From Betaproteobacteria bacterium (GTDB lineage Bacteria; Pseudomonadota; Gammaproteobacteria; Burkholderiales; Casimicrobiaceae), in contig JADKKQ010000001.1 in NCBI GenBank assembly GCA_016720425.1, forward strand, positions 620,001 to 684,000: a stretch of DNA of 64,000 nucleotides, written 5' to 3'. Under the pieces are notes generated by a model. The model was not told the DNA's origin. It worked only from the letters and a program-made list of their open reading frames with translations, and searched no databases. Position numbers and translations under genes: made by a program. Shown here one piece after another: positions 35,231 to 46,391 of the stretch. Numbering within the stretch: position 1 is the stretch's first letter; each line of letters starts with the position of its first letter.

Positions 35231-38200
35231 ATGTTGTATCGTCAGGGTTTCGTCCTCCGCCGCCGAACGGATGGCACGCCTCCCGTGACCGCCTCACCCC
35301 CGCCTGCCACCGCGTTGGCGCAACTCTCTCCCAACGCGCGCGCCGTTGCCCGCGCCATGGCCCTGCTCTGGACCTGGCAGACGCGCACGTCCATCCACCA
35401 GCTGCTGCGCCTGCTCGAGCTTCCTTCGTCGTCGGGCCGGGCGTTCACGCAGGACGAGCTCAAGACCGCCCATCAGGAGTTGCGGCACGCCGGGTACCTG
35501 GTCGACGAGGGTCGGCGGCAAGGCTACACGCGGCTGCGCGACGACGCGCGCACCGAGCTCTATCGCGAGTGGCTGGACGGCACGCCGATCGCCCGGCTGC
35601 GCGACGCGCTGCACCGGACGCTGGGCCTCGACCTGCAGGCGCGGTCGTACGGCTGGCCGCTGTGGGATTCCGCGGCGACGGTGGCGTTTCTGCGGTTGGA
35701 GCTGCTGACCGGAATCGAGACCGCGGCGGTGACCGACCTCCACCGGCGGATCGCCGGCGTGCATCCGTGGCCCGAGCTGATGGCTGCGGCGTTCCTGGAC
35801 GCCTTCGACCCCGCGGTGTTCGAGCGCCTTCCGCCGCCACTGCGCTGGGACCTGGCCCACGCCGCCGCGAACGCCGTCTGTGCGCAGTGGCGCGTGGACG
35901 GGTTGCCGGCTTGCGACTGGGCGCTGGCGAAGGCCGAGGCGGCGGCCGAACGCGCCGCGATGCCGGCCTACCTGCGGCTGCAACTGGCCGAGGTGCTGCT
36001 GCATCGCGGCGAAACGGCGCGCGTCGAGGCGCTGCTGGCGGGCGAGCACAGCGGTGCCGCGGACGCCTTGCGGGCCGCGGTGCTGGTTCAGGCGGGACGC
36101 TGGGCCGAGGCGCAGGCGGCGTTCGAAGCCGCGATCAAGCGGCGGCAGATCGAGGTCGGCGCACGCAAGCGGGTGTTGCCCGACACCGTGGCGTGGATGT
36201 ACCCGCTGGCGTTGCTGGCGCAGCACAGCTCGAAGCACCTGGAATTGGCGCGCAAGTTCTGCCTCGGCGAGTCCGGCTCGCGCAAGCCGTCGGCGAGGGA
36301 TCCCTGGGGCGCGTGGGTGCACGCGATCTCGGTCCGGCTGGGCGACGTCGCGATCGAGCATGGCGCACTGAAGCTGCAGTCGTACACTGCCGCGTACCTG
36401 GACCGGGCCGATCTCTGGCGCTGCCTGCTGCGGGCCTGGCTGGGCGGCGAAGCCTCGGGCCCGCCGGGGAGCGACCCGCTGCCGGCGGATCGCGCCCGCA
36501 TCGTCGCCGATCTGCGCCGACGGCTGCAGGCCTGTCGCTTCGCCTGGCTCGACGGGCAGCTCGTGGCGGCCGAGGCGGTGCTGGCCGGTGGCGACTCGCC
36601 GCCGAATTTCTTCGTCGGCGGTCGGCAGGAGGCGTGGCGCGAGGTGCTGTCGCTGCTGCAGGCGCTGGGCGACGAGGGGAAGGGTACGAAGGACGAGCGC
36701 GCGACGCGTCTCGTCTGGTCGATCGAACTCGACCGGCAGGGTCGCATCGAGGCCATCCTGCCGATGGAGCAGAAACGCGGCGTCCGTGGCTGGAGCAAGG
36801 CGAAGGAAGTGCCGCTCGCCCGGCTCGCCGGCAACGCGAAGCTCGACCCCTGGGACGCCAAGGTGATGCAGGCGGTGCGGCAGGATCGCCGCTACGCCCG
36901 CCGCTACACGCTCGATCGCGCGGCGGCGATCAGCGCGCTGATCGGGCATCCCGCGGTGGTGCTGGCGGACGCGCCGGAGATCGCCGTCGACGTGATCGAG
37001 GGCACGCCGGAACTCGAGGTCGTGCGCGAGGGCGAGCGCTTCGTCATGCGCGTCACGCCCGCGGTGCGCCCGAAGGCCGAGGCGGACACGCCCGCGTATT
37101 TCATCGACGCCGAAGAGCAGCGCGAACACGAAGCGGTGCGCGAGATCACGGTGCTGCGCGATTCGCCGCAGCGCATCCGGGTGATCCGGCTGACCCCGGC
37201 GCAGCGGCGGGCGGCCCAGCTCGTGTCCGGAGACTTCGCCGTCCCCGCGTCGGGCGCGGCCGAGCTGCAGCAGGCGCTGCAGACGCTCGCCGGGCACTTT
37301 CACGTGCAGTCCGACCACGCCGAGGCTGCGCGCGAAGTCTCCGCCGAAGCCCGCCTGCGCGCGGAGCTCGCCCCCGTCGGTGAGCGGCTGTTGCTCCGGC
37401 TGGTCGTTGCCCCGCTGGGGCCCGACGGTCCGCGCCTGCGTCCCGCCTCCGGCCGGGCGCGGGTGATGGCGGCGGTGAAGGGCGAGTCGGTCGGCGCCAC
37501 GCGCGACCTCGTGGTCGAGCAGGCGCACCTCGACGCGGTGCTCGCCGCGCTGCCGTTTCTCGACCCCCCGGGCAAGCGCGACCTCGTCTGCGAGTGGGTG
37601 GTCGAGGATCCCGAAGATGCGCTCGGCATGGTCGAGCTGCTGCCGACCCTGGCGGCGGTCGCTGCCGTCGACTGGCCGCGCGGACAGGCGGTGCGCGTGG
37701 TGACCGTCGATGCGGCGCGGCTGTCGGTGCAGGTCAGGACCGAGCGCGACTGGTTCCGGCTGCAGGGTCGCGCCGATCTCGACGAGGGCCGCGTCATGGA
37801 GCTGGCCGAGCTCCTGGAGGCGGCGACCGGCCGTCGCTTCGTGCCGATGGGCAAGGGGGTCTACGCGACGCTGACCCGCGACCTGCGGCAGCGGCTGGCC
37901 GAACTGGCGGCGGTCGCCGAGCCCGGGCGGGGCGAGTTGCGGGTCCCGCAGCTCGCCGGTGCGTGGCTCAACGACGTGCTGGCGGGAGTGCCGGCGGAGA
38001 CCGACGCCGCCTTTCGCGCGCGCGTCGCGCGGCTGCGCGCGGCGCAGGACACGCAACCGGCGCTGCCGCCCGGTTTGCAGGTCGAGCTGCGGCCGTACCA
38101 GGAAGACGGCTACGTCTGGGCCATGCGGCTGGCGCAGGCGGGATTCGGCGCCTGCCTCGCCGACGACATGGGACTGGGCAAGACCATCCAGGCGCTGGCC

Positions 38201-39463
38201 GTGCTGGTGGCCCGCAGCGGCGACGGGCCCGCGCTGGTCATCGCGCCGACGTCGGTGTGCGGCAACTGGCTGGCCGAGACACGACGGTTCGCGCCGACGT
38301 TGAACCCGACGATCTACGGCGAGGGCGATCGCGCCGGATCGATCGCCGCCGCCGGGCCCCGGGACGTCCTGATCGTTTCCTGGACGCTGCTGCAGCAGGC
38401 GCAGGAGAGCTTCGTCGCGCGGCGGTGGCACACGGTGGTCGCCGACGAGGCGCAGGCGGTCAAGAATGCCGCGGCGAAGCGTTCGCTCGCGCTGTTCGAG
38501 CTGCAAACCGATTTCCGCATGGCCCTGTCCGGCACGCCGGTCGAGAATCGCCTCGCCGAGCTGTGGTCGATCATGCGCTACTGCAACCCGGGCCTGCTGG
38601 GGACGCCGTCGCGGTTCAACGAGCGCTTTGCCGCGCCGATCGAGCGCGATCGCGATCGCGAAGCGCAGCGCCTGCTGCGCCGGCTGATCGCGCCGTTCGT
38701 GCTGCGGCGGACCAAGGCGGAGGTGCTGCAGGAACTGCCGCAGCGCACGGAACTGACGCTGTCCGTGGCCCCCGATCCGGCCGAGGCGGCGCACTACGAG
38801 GCCCTGCGCCGCCAGGCCGTGGCGGTCGCCGAATCGGCCGCCGGCGAGCGCGGAGGCCAGGCGCAGCTCAACATCCTGGCGCAGCTCACCCGCCTGCGCC
38901 GCGCGGCCTGCGACCCCCGATTGGTGAGCCCGGAACTCGGCATCGCCGGCGCCAAGCTGCGCGTGTTCGCGGAGCTCGCGACCGAGATCGTCGCCAATGG
39001 GCACAAGGCGCTGGTGTTCAGCCAGTTCGTCGACTTCCTCACTCTGCTGCGGACGCCGCTGGACGAGGCGGGCATCCGCTACCAGTATCTCGACGGCTCG
39101 ACGCCGGCGGCCGAGCGGACGCGTCGCGTCGCCGCGTTCCAGGCCGGGGAGGGCAACCTCTTCCTCATCAGCCTCAAGGCCGGAGGCTACGGGCTGAACC
39201 TGACGGCCGCCGACTACGTCGTCATCACCGATCCCTGGTGGAATCCCGCTGCCGAGGACCAGGCGATGGGCCGCGCGCATCGCATCGGCCAGCTGCGGCC
39301 GGTCACCGTCTACCGGCTGGTGGCCAAGGGCACGCTGGAGGAACGCATCATCGACCTTCACCTCGACAAGCGCGCGCTGGCCGAAGGCGTGCTGGCCGAC
39401 GGCGGCGAGGGCGGCACGGTGCCGACCACCGACGAGCTCATCGCGCTCTTGCGCGGCGATTGA
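35231..39463 (+). CDS. Large SNF2/DEAD-box family helicase
   Basis: About 1410 residues from ATG 35231; GTG 35285 (MTASPPPATALAQLS) is a good alternative. The N-terminal thousand residues are largely helical, without a family I can name. The C-terminal part is a complete SNF2 motor: LRPYQEDGYVWAMRLAQAGF, Walker A DDMGLGKTIQ near residue 980, DEAQ Walker B near 1072, LSGTPVENRLAELWSIMRYC, FSQFVDFLTLLRTPLDEAGI and motif VI DQAMGRAHRIGQ. It is an ATP-driven DNA translocase of the bacterial SNF2 group, roles in DNA repair or defence being known for some. It is a single gene divergent from tRNA-Ala. Confidence 0.87.
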   Translation: MLYRQGFVLRRRTDGTPPVTASPPPATALAQLSPNARAVARAMALLWTWQTRTSIHQLLRLLELPSSSGRAFTQDELKTAHQELRHAGYLVDEGRRQGYTRLRDDARTELYREWLDGTPIARLRDALHRTLGLDLQARSYGWPLWDSAATVAFLRLELLTGIETAAVTDLHRRIAGVHPWPELMAAAFLDAFDPAVFERLPPPLRWDLAHAAANAVCAQWRVDGLPACDWALAKAEAAAERAAMPAYLRLQLAEVLLHRGETARVEALLAGEHSGAADALRAAVLVQAGRWAEAQAAFEAAIKRRQIEVGARKRVLPDTVAWMYPLALLAQHSSKHLELARKFCLGESGSRKPSARDPWGAWVHAISVRLGDVAIEHGALKLQSYTAAYLDRADLWRCLLRAWLGGEASGPPGSDPLPADRARIVADLRRRLQACRFAWLDGQLVAAEAVLAGGDSPPNFFVGGRQEAWREVLSLLQALGDEGKGTKDERATRLVWSIELDRQGRIEAILPMEQKRGVRGWSKAKEVPLARLAGNAKLDPWDAKVMQAVRQDRRYARRYTLDRAAAISALIGHPAVVLADAPEIAVDVIEGTPELEVVREGERFVMRVTPAVRPKAEADTPAYFIDAEEQREHEAVREITVLRDSPQRIRVIRLTPAQRRAAQLVSGDFAVPASGAAELQQALQTLAGHFHVQSDHAEAAREVSAEARLRAELAPVGERLLLRLVVAPLGPDGPRLRPASGRARVMAAVKGESVGATRDLVVEQAHLDAVLAALPFLDPPGKRDLVCEWVVEDPEDALGMVELLPTLAAVAAVDWPRGQAVRVVTVDAARLSVQVRTERDWFRLQGRADLDEGRVMELAELLEAATGRRFVPMGKGVYATLTRDLRQRLAELAAVAEPGRGELRVPQLAGAWLNDVLAGVPAETDAAFRARVARLRAAQDTQPALPPGLQVELRPYQEDGYVWAMRLAQAGFGACLADDMGLGKTIQALAVLVARSGDGPALVIAPTSVCGNWLAETRRFAPTLNPTIYGEGDRAGSIAAAGPRDVLIVSWTLLQQAQESFVARRWHTVVADEAQAVKNAAAKRSLALFELQTDFRMALSGTPVENRLAELWSIMRYCNPGLLGTPSRFNERFAAPIERDRDREAQRLLRRLIAPFVLRRTKAEVLQELPQRTELTLSVAPDPAEAAHYEALRRQAVAVAESAAGERGGQAQLNILAQLTRLRRAACDPRLVSPELGIAGAKLRVFAELATEIVANGHKALVFSQFVDFLTLLRTPLDEAGIRYQYLDGSTPAAERTRRVAAFQAGEGNLFLISLKAGGYGLNLTAADYVVITDPWWNPAAEDQAMGRAHRIGQLRPVTVYRLVAKGTLEERIIDLHLDKRALAEGVLADGGEGGTVPTTDELIALLRGD

Positions 39464-39563
39464 AGGGCCGTCCGCCGCGGGTGCGCGGAACCCCCGGCGC
39501 GAAGAGCTGCGCCGTTCGCTTCGTGCTAAATTCGCCGCTGTCAGGTCGAGGAGCGGTTTCAAC

Positions 39564-39989
39564 ATGGGCAAGGAAGCGATCCACAGCAAGCACGCGCCGG
39601 CGGCGCTCGGCCCGTATTCGCAGGGCATCCGGGCCGGCGACACCGTGTACCTGTCGGGTCAGATCGGCCTCGACCCGGCGACCGGCGCCCTCGTCGACGG
39701 CATCGACGCCCAGGCCCGGCAGGTGTTCAAGAACCTGCGGGCGGTGGCGCAGGCGGCGGGCGGCGAGCTCGACGACGTGGTGAAGCTCACGCTGCTGCTC
39801 GCCGACCTCGGCGACTTCGTCCTGGTCAACGAGATCATGGCCGGCTTTTTCAGCGCGCCGTTTCCGGCGCGCGCCACCTATCAGGTCGCGGCGCTGCCGA
39901 AAGGCGCGCGGATCGAGGTCGAGGCGGTGCTGGTGCGCGACGCCGGGCGTCGCGTCGGCCAGGACGCACGCCCGGGCAGGGAACCGTAG
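39564..39989 (+). CDS. ridA: RidA-family enamine/imine deaminase
   Basis: 141 residues. Family sequence from start: AIHSKHAPAALGPYSQGIRA, VYLSGQIGLDPATGALVDGI, and the signature PFPARATYQVAALPKGARIE with the catalytic Arg. RidA hydrolyses reactive 2-aminoacrylate and related imines from PLP enzymes. The tail beyond 128 residues (DAGRRVGQDARPGREP) is slightly longer than usual. GAGGAG lies upstream. It is 8 bases before recG, a conserved order in betaproteobacteria. Confidence 0.92.
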   Translation: MGKEAIHSKHAPAALGPYSQGIRAGDTVYLSGQIGLDPATGALVDGIDAQARQVFKNLRAVAQAAGGELDDVVKLTLLLADLGDFVLVNEIMAGFFSAPFPARATYQVAALPKGARIEVEAVLVRDAGRRVGQDARPGREP

Positions 39990-39997
39990 TCGCCGCG

Positions 39998-42088
<2,091 letters not shown>

Positions 42089-42145
42089 ATGGGAATGCCG
42101 GTCGGCGGCAAAAGCGTCAGGCCGCCGGCGGGCTCGCCCTGCCCG

Positions 42146-42859
42146 TCACTTCTGCAGCGACGCTTCCTCGATCAGCACCTTGTACGAGTAGCCGGACCCG
42201 AGATCGCGGTCGGTGCGGACGACGCCCTTGACCAGGACGACGTCGCCGACCTTGGTCTCGTCCCGGGTGGTGACGACCACGTCGTTGCTGCCGTCCGCGG
42301 CCGAGCCCGTTCCGTCGCGCAGGTGGATCCAGTTCTTGCCCATGACCGCCGGCGTGAACTTGACCACCTTGCCGCGGACCAGCGCCGGCTTGTCCTTGAG
42401 CTCGGACCGCCGGGTGACGACTTCGGCGACGGTGCGCGCATCGGGTCCGGTGGCCTTGGCCACCTTGATGTCGCCGGTGTCCGCGGGCCGGGCGGCGCCG
42501 GCGTGCAGCGCGCCGAGGTCGCCGCCGGCGGTCGCGGCGGTCGCGCCCGATCCGGCGAGCGAGCCGAAGACGATGCGGTCAAACTTCCGGTTCAGCGTCC
42601 GGCTCTCGAAATTCTGCATGACGTTGGCGTCGACGATGGTGACGTCGGCACCGGTCTTGACCGGCGCCCGGCTCACCGCGGCCCAGACCTCGCCGTCCCG
42701 GGTCTTCAGCCGCAGGTAGGTGTAGTTGTCGACGTCCTTCACTTCGAGGACCTTGCCGCTGACCGATGCCGATGCGCTCGCCGCCGGCACGGGCTTGTCC
42801 GCAGCCCGCGCCAGGCCGACATCGACGAGCAGCGCGAAAACCAGGATCCATCTGAGCAT
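42146..42859 (-). CDS. Exported OB-fold-like protein (NrfJ-related type)
   Basis: 237 residues from ATG 42859, which is 5-6 bases after GGAGA; ATG 42871 and an open frame to 42910 exist upstream. The signal peptide is MLRWILVFALLVDVGLARAA. Two OB-like units are seen: SGKVLEVKDVDNYTYLRLKT, RDGEVWAAVSRAPVKTGADV, MQNFESRTLNRKFDRIVFGS, and later ALVRGKVVKFTPAVMGKNWI, HLRDGTGSAADGSNDVVVTT, VGDVVLVKGVVRTDRDLGSG. Similar exported proteins occur near c-type cytochrome and metal-redox genes, sometimes as NrfJ-related, without proven function. No cysteine pairs for haem. Confidence 0.72.
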   Translation of the reverse strand: MLRWILVFALLVDVGLARAADKPVPAASASASVSGKVLEVKDVDNYTYLRLKTRDGEVWAAVSRAPVKTGADVTIVDANVMQNFESRTLNRKFDRIVFGSLAGSGATAATAGGDLGALHAGAARPADTGDIKVAKATGPDARTVAEVVTRRSELKDKPALVRGKVVKFTPAVMGKNWIHLRDGTGSAADGSNDVVVTTRDETKVGDVVLVKGVVRTDRDLGSGYSYKVLIEEASLQK

Positions 42860-43039
42860 CTGCTTCTCCATGCGAAAGGAAACAGCGGTCTCCGAGGGGA
42901 GGCGCGCCAAAAGGCAAGCTGCAAGTGTAGCGTCTTCGGCGCTGCTGCAACGACTGGACAGCCGGCCGGCGGCGGGTCGTCGACCCGGTCGGACGGCGAG
43001 CCTCGAGTGGGCGCCGGACGCCTCCGGCGAAGGTCTTCG

Positions 43040-43345
43040 CTAGCCGCCGCCGCGGTGCGTGGCGAGGTCCAGCCGCGCCAGCATCGCGGCGCGTTCGTCG
43101 ACGCCGGCCGAGGGGAAGCGCAGCGTCACCGCGAGCACCGGCAGCGCAAGGCGCCCGATGACCAGTGGCGCCGAGCGCGCCAAGTCGACTTCCATCACCG
43201 TGCCGCGATAGGTCGCGCGGAAGCGCTCGGGACCGCCCTCGACCGCTTCGGGAAACGCGCAGCGCAGTCCGTGCGCGAACTCTTCCGGGGAGGCGGTCAC
43301 CTGGCGCACCACGACGCGCGGCGGTGCATTGCCGGCGACCGCCAT
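43040..43345 (-). CDS. Small hypothetical protein
   Basis: 101 residues from ATG 43345 (MAVAGNAPPRVVVRQVTASP). The open frame continues upstream only through the homopolymer block and encodes artefactual Gly/Pro there. It has a mixed alpha/beta pattern with FRATYRGTVMEVDLARSAPL and LALPVLAVTLRFPSAGVDER. No motif recognised; no signal peptide. It lies at the 3' end of the aldehyde oxidoreductase locus on the same strand and may belong to it. The 5' boundary is uncertain because of the adjacent homopolymers. Confidence 0.6.
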   Translation of the reverse strand: MAVAGNAPPRVVVRQVTASPEEFAHGLRCAFPEAVEGGPERFRATYRGTVMEVDLARSAPLVIGRLALPVLAVTLRFPSAGVDERAAMLARLDLATHRGGG

Positions 43346-43360
43346 CAGAATGAATCTAAA

Positions 43361-43471
43361 GGGGGGGGGGTTGCCGCGTTGTTCCCTCGCCCCCCCCCCC
43401 CCCCCCCCCGGGGGGGTCGGTGGTCGCCTTCGTCCCCCCTTCCCCCCCCCCCCCCCGGCGGCTCCCCCCCC
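43361..43471. repeat. Cluster of long G/C homopolymers, probable assembly artefact
   Basis: Within 111 bases: G10 (43361-43370), C20 (43390-43409) followed by G7, C6 (43434-43439), C15 (43442-43456) and C8 (43464-43471). Nothing in the neighbouring genes explains this density. As at 26587, low-quality read ends or a misjoin is the simplest reading. Confidence 0.7.
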
Positions 43472-43476
43472 GGTTC

Positions 43477-43728
43477 TCATCCGCCGGCGACCGGCGGCCA
43501 GACGGCGAGGTGATCGCCGTCGTGCAGCGGCGCGGCCGCGCGCGCTTCCGGTGCGACGTAGTGGCCGTTGACGAGCACCAGCTTGGCAATTTTCGGCGGC
43601 AGGTCGTACTGCGCGAGCACGTCGCCGACGCAGGTGCCGTCGTCGACGTCCAGGACGACGGCGTGCCCCTTGGTCCCCGGTGGAAGCCGGTCCATCAGGT
43701 TGGCGTGCAGCTTGAGCGTGATCTTCAT
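43477..43728 (-). CDS. MoaD/ThiS-like ubiquitin-fold sulfur carrier
   Basis: 83 residues from ATG 43728. The start MKITLKLHANLMDRLPPGTK and the end VNGHYVAPEARAAAPLHDGD then HLAVWPPVAGG match the MoaD/ThiS beta-grasp family. The C-terminal Gly-Gly needed for adenylation and thiocarboxylation is present. It lies 104 bases downstream of the tungsten aldehyde oxidoreductase catalytic gene. MoaD-like proteins next to AOR genes are common and are thought to supply dithiolene sulfur for a dedicated tungsten pterin cofactor. Stop codon is only 6 bases from the homopolymer block. Confidence 0.85.
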   Translation of the reverse strand: MKITLKLHANLMDRLPPGTKGHAVVLDVDDGTCVGDVLAQYDLPPKIAKLVLVNGHYVAPEARAAAPLHDGDHLAVWPPVAGG

Positions 43729-43832
43729 CGGTCGTCCGCCAGCGCGAGCTCGCGACCCGGTTCGCGGCCGCCGCTCGAAAACGGGCCGCGGCGAACCGCG
43801 GCCCTGAACAGGGAAACGACGGCGGGAACGGA

Positions 43833-45680
43833 TCAGAGCCCGAGGCGCTCCAGCGTTTCGCGCTTCGGCACGCCGTCCTCGTTCCAGCCGCGGATCTGGT
43901 AGTACTCGGGCAGCATCTTGTCGAGGCCGCTCACCAGGCCCTTCGCCGGCCCCGTCTTGCAGGCTTCGGTCTTGAGGCGCGGCGGCAGGTCGTCGTCCTT
44001 CTTGCCCAGCCCGGCGGCGAGGTTGAACTGCTTTTCCATGTTCCAGATGCGCTCGCCCATCAGCGCCAGCTTTTCCATCGACCAGTCGCCTTCGCAGGCG
44101 GCCGCGATCTGCGGCTGCACGTCGGCGAGCCCCCAGGCGAAGCTGGTGAAGATGCAGATGCCCGCCGAATCGAACACGCCGGTGGCATCCTGGAACGCCT
44201 TGACCAGCTCGGCCTTGCCCTCGGTGACGTGCGGGTCGGTCTTGACCGGAATGCCCAGCACCTCGGAGGCCACGGTGTAGCCGCGCAGGTGGCAGGCGCC
44301 GCGGTTCGACGTCGCGTAGGCGAGGCCCATGCCCTGGATCGCACGCCCGTCGTAGGCCGGGAACTCCTGGCCCTTCACGCTCATCGACAGATCGGGCCGG
44401 CCGTACTTGGCGCAGAGCCGCTTCGACCCCAGCGCGAGCTCCTTGCCGAAACCTTCGCCGCGGGCGGTGATTTCGGCGAAGTGCGCCATCGCCTTGGTCG
44501 AACCGAAGGGCGCTTCCTCGCCGATCTGCTCCTTGGTCAGCAGCCCCAGTTCGTAGAGCTCCATCGCCGCGCCGACCGTCGTGCCGAAGGTGATCGGATC
44601 CATGCCCTGCTCGTTGCAGAGCATGTTGGCGTAGTGCAGCGCCTCGAGATCGCCCACGCCGTTGGCCGCGCCGAGCGCCCACGCCGCCTCGTATTCGAGG
44701 CCGCCCGTCGCGCCCCAGTACTTCGGGTTGTTGGTGACCGTGAAGTGCGTCTGGTCGATCTTCGAGATGCGCCCGCAGGCGATCGTGCAGGCGAAGCACG
44801 CGGCGTTGGTCACCAGCTGCGCCTTGCCGTCGGTGGGCCGCTTCTCGTGCATCGCCTCGCCGCCGATCTTCGACGCCTGATCGAACTGCACGTCGCGGTG
44901 GTTGCGGGTGGGCAGCGCGCCCATCTCGTTGATCACGTTCATCAGCACCTGCGTGCCGTACTTGGGCAGGCCCTGGCCGGTCACCGCGTTGTCGGCGAGG
45001 ATCTTCTTCTTCTGGTTGGTGACTTCGAGGAACGCCGGGAAATCGCGGATGCCGCCGAAGCCCTTGGTGCCGCGGATGGCGACCGCCTTGAGGTTCTTCG
45101 AGCCCATCACCGCGCCGACGCCGGAGCGCCCGGCCGCACGGTGCAGGTCGTTGATGATGCACGCGAACAGCACCTGGTTCTCGCCGGCCAGGCCGATCGA
45201 GCACACGCGGATCTGCGGATCCTGGTGCGACGCCTTGATCGTCTCCTCGGTGTCCCAGCACGACTTGCCCCAGAGGCCCGCCGCGTCGAGGAGCTCGGCG
45301 CGGTCGTTCTCGACGTAGAGATAGACCGGCTTCGGCGACTTGCCCTCGAAGATGATCATGTCCCAGCCGGCGAACTTCATCTCGGCGCCGAAGTACCCGC
45401 CGGAGTTCGAGCACGCGATGGCGCCGGTCAGCGGGCCCTTGGTGACCACCGAGTAGCGGCCGCCGGTGGACGCCATCGTCCCGGTCAGCGGGCCGGTGAC
45501 CATCAGCATCTTGTTCGCGGGCGACAGCGGGTCGACCTTGGGGTCGACCTCGGTGGTGAAATACTTGGTCGCGAGCCCGCGGCAGCCCAGGTAGTCCTGC
45601 GCCCACTCCATGTTCAGCGGCTCGGCGACGCAGGTTCCGGTGGTGAGGTTGACGCGCAATACCTTTCTCGTCCAGCCCAT
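43833..45680 (-). CDS. aorB: Tungsten-dependent aldehyde oxidoreductase, catalytic subunit
   Basis: 615 residues. ATG 45680 (MGWTRKVLRVNLTTG) sits six bases after a strong AGGAGG; ATG 45686 overlaps that site. N-terminal AOR domain: LGCRGLATKYF, MLMVTGPLTGTMASTGGRYS, SNSGGYFGAEMKFAGWD, GRSGVGAVMGSKNLKAVAIR. The [4Fe-4S] ligands are C-x2-C-x3-C at Cys295, Cys298 and Cys302 (CFACTIAC), with a later DSAGIC as D-x-x-G-(L/I)-C pterin/cluster motif. The enzyme oxidises aldehydes to acids using a W-bis-pterin centre. With the ferredoxin-like and FAD subunits nearby it fits the Aromatoleum-type AOR (AorABC), which can also reduce acids and NAD. Cytoplasmic. Confidence 0.93.
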   Translation of the reverse strand: MGWTRKVLRVNLTTGTCVAEPLNMEWAQDYLGCRGLATKYFTTEVDPKVDPLSPANKMLMVTGPLTGTMASTGGRYSVVTKGPLTGAIACSNSGGYFGAEMKFAGWDMIIFEGKSPKPVYLYVENDRAELLDAAGLWGKSCWDTEETIKASHQDPQIRVCSIGLAGENQVLFACIINDLHRAAGRSGVGAVMGSKNLKAVAIRGTKGFGGIRDFPAFLEVTNQKKKILADNAVTGQGLPKYGTQVLMNVINEMGALPTRNHRDVQFDQASKIGGEAMHEKRPTDGKAQLVTNAACFACTIACGRISKIDQTHFTVTNNPKYWGATGGLEYEAAWALGAANGVGDLEALHYANMLCNEQGMDPITFGTTVGAAMELYELGLLTKEQIGEEAPFGSTKAMAHFAEITARGEGFGKELALGSKRLCAKYGRPDLSMSVKGQEFPAYDGRAIQGMGLAYATSNRGACHLRGYTVASEVLGIPVKTDPHVTEGKAELVKAFQDATGVFDSAGICIFTSFAWGLADVQPQIAAACEGDWSMEKLALMGERIWNMEKQFNLAAGLGKKDDDLPPRLKTEACKTGPAKGLVSGLDKMLPEYYQIRGWNEDGVPKRETLERLGL

Positions 45681-45691
45681 GGTCATCCTCC

Positions 45692-46162
45692 TCAGAGCAC
45701 TGCCGAATTGGCGCGTCCGGCCCAGGCACGCATCCGGTCGAGGCCGGTCCAGTCGGCGTCGACGTAGGTGATCGCGCCGGTCGGGCAGGCCTTCACGCAT
45801 TCAGGGTCGCCGCCGCAGAGGTCGCACTTCTGCACCTTGCCGGTCTCGGCGACGTAGTTGACGGTGCCGAAGGGGCAGGCGATCGTGCAGACCTTGCAGC
45901 CGACGCAGGTGCCGTCGTGCACGACCTTGGCGCCGGTGGCCGCGTCCATCGTGATCGCCTCGACCGGGCAGGCGAGCAGGCACCAGGCCTCGGCACACTG
46001 CGTGCAGGTGTAGGGCACCATGCGCCCTTCGTGCTCGAAGTTGAAGATCTTGATCCGCGACTGCGCGGGATTGAACGCGCCCGTGTGCTCGTACGCGCAG
46101 GCCATTTCGCATTGCAGGCACCCCGTGCACTTCTGCGGGTCGAGATACAGCGATTTCATCAT
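45692..46162 (-). CDS. aorA: Four-cluster ferredoxin-like subunit of aldehyde oxidoreductase
   Basis: 156 residues from ATG 46162, after GGAGG. Sixteen cysteines in four groups: CTGCLQCEMAC, CTQCAEAWCLLACP, CVGCKVCTIACP and CDLCGGDPECVKACP, so four [4Fe-4S] clusters, in the DMSO-reductase-B/HycB style. It carries electrons between the W-subunit, 11 bases downstream, and the FAD subunit. In the Aromatoleum enzyme the equivalent AorA subunits stack into an electron-conducting filament. The same composition here makes this possible but not shown. Confidence 0.9.
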   Translation of the reverse strand: MMKSLYLDPQKCTGCLQCEMACAYEHTGAFNPAQSRIKIFNFEHEGRMVPYTCTQCAEAWCLLACPVEAITMDAATGAKVVHDGTCVGCKVCTIACPFGTVNYVAETGKVQKCDLCGGDPECVKACPTGAITYVDADWTGLDRMRAWAGRANSAVL

Positions 46163-46274
46163 GGGAGCTACCTCCGTCGCTTCGTTCTTCGGCGCGGCGG
46201 CCTCGCCGCCGATGCGTTCCGTCGCCCGTTGCCGGCGCGTGCAGCGAACCACCGCCCGCGCCGCCGCGTCTGCC

Positions 46275-46307
46275 GTGTCCGGACACGATGTCGGGTCTGG
46301 TTATACT
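46275..46307. promoter_or_regulatory. Candidate aor promoter region with 12-bp palindrome
   Basis: GTGTCCGGACAC (46275-46286) is a perfect palindrome. Next to it are back-to-back -10-like boxes: TATACT on plus (46302-46307) and TATAAC on minus (46305-46300). The site lies between the divergent aorA and the small membrane protein gene and could be an operator for both. -35 elements are weak. Confidence 0.38.
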
Positions 46308-46391
46308 ATTCCTGCGTCGGCCGCTTGACCACGGGTGGCCGGGTATTTCGCTCCCCCGCGGTCCGATCTCCCGCGCCAACGAGTCCAGCCT

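Noticed and set aside
35294..39643. 1449-codon minus-strand ORF opposite the helicase
   Set aside because: Exact antisense shadow of the SNF2 gene caused by GC-rich third positions; the sense strand has full helicase motifs.
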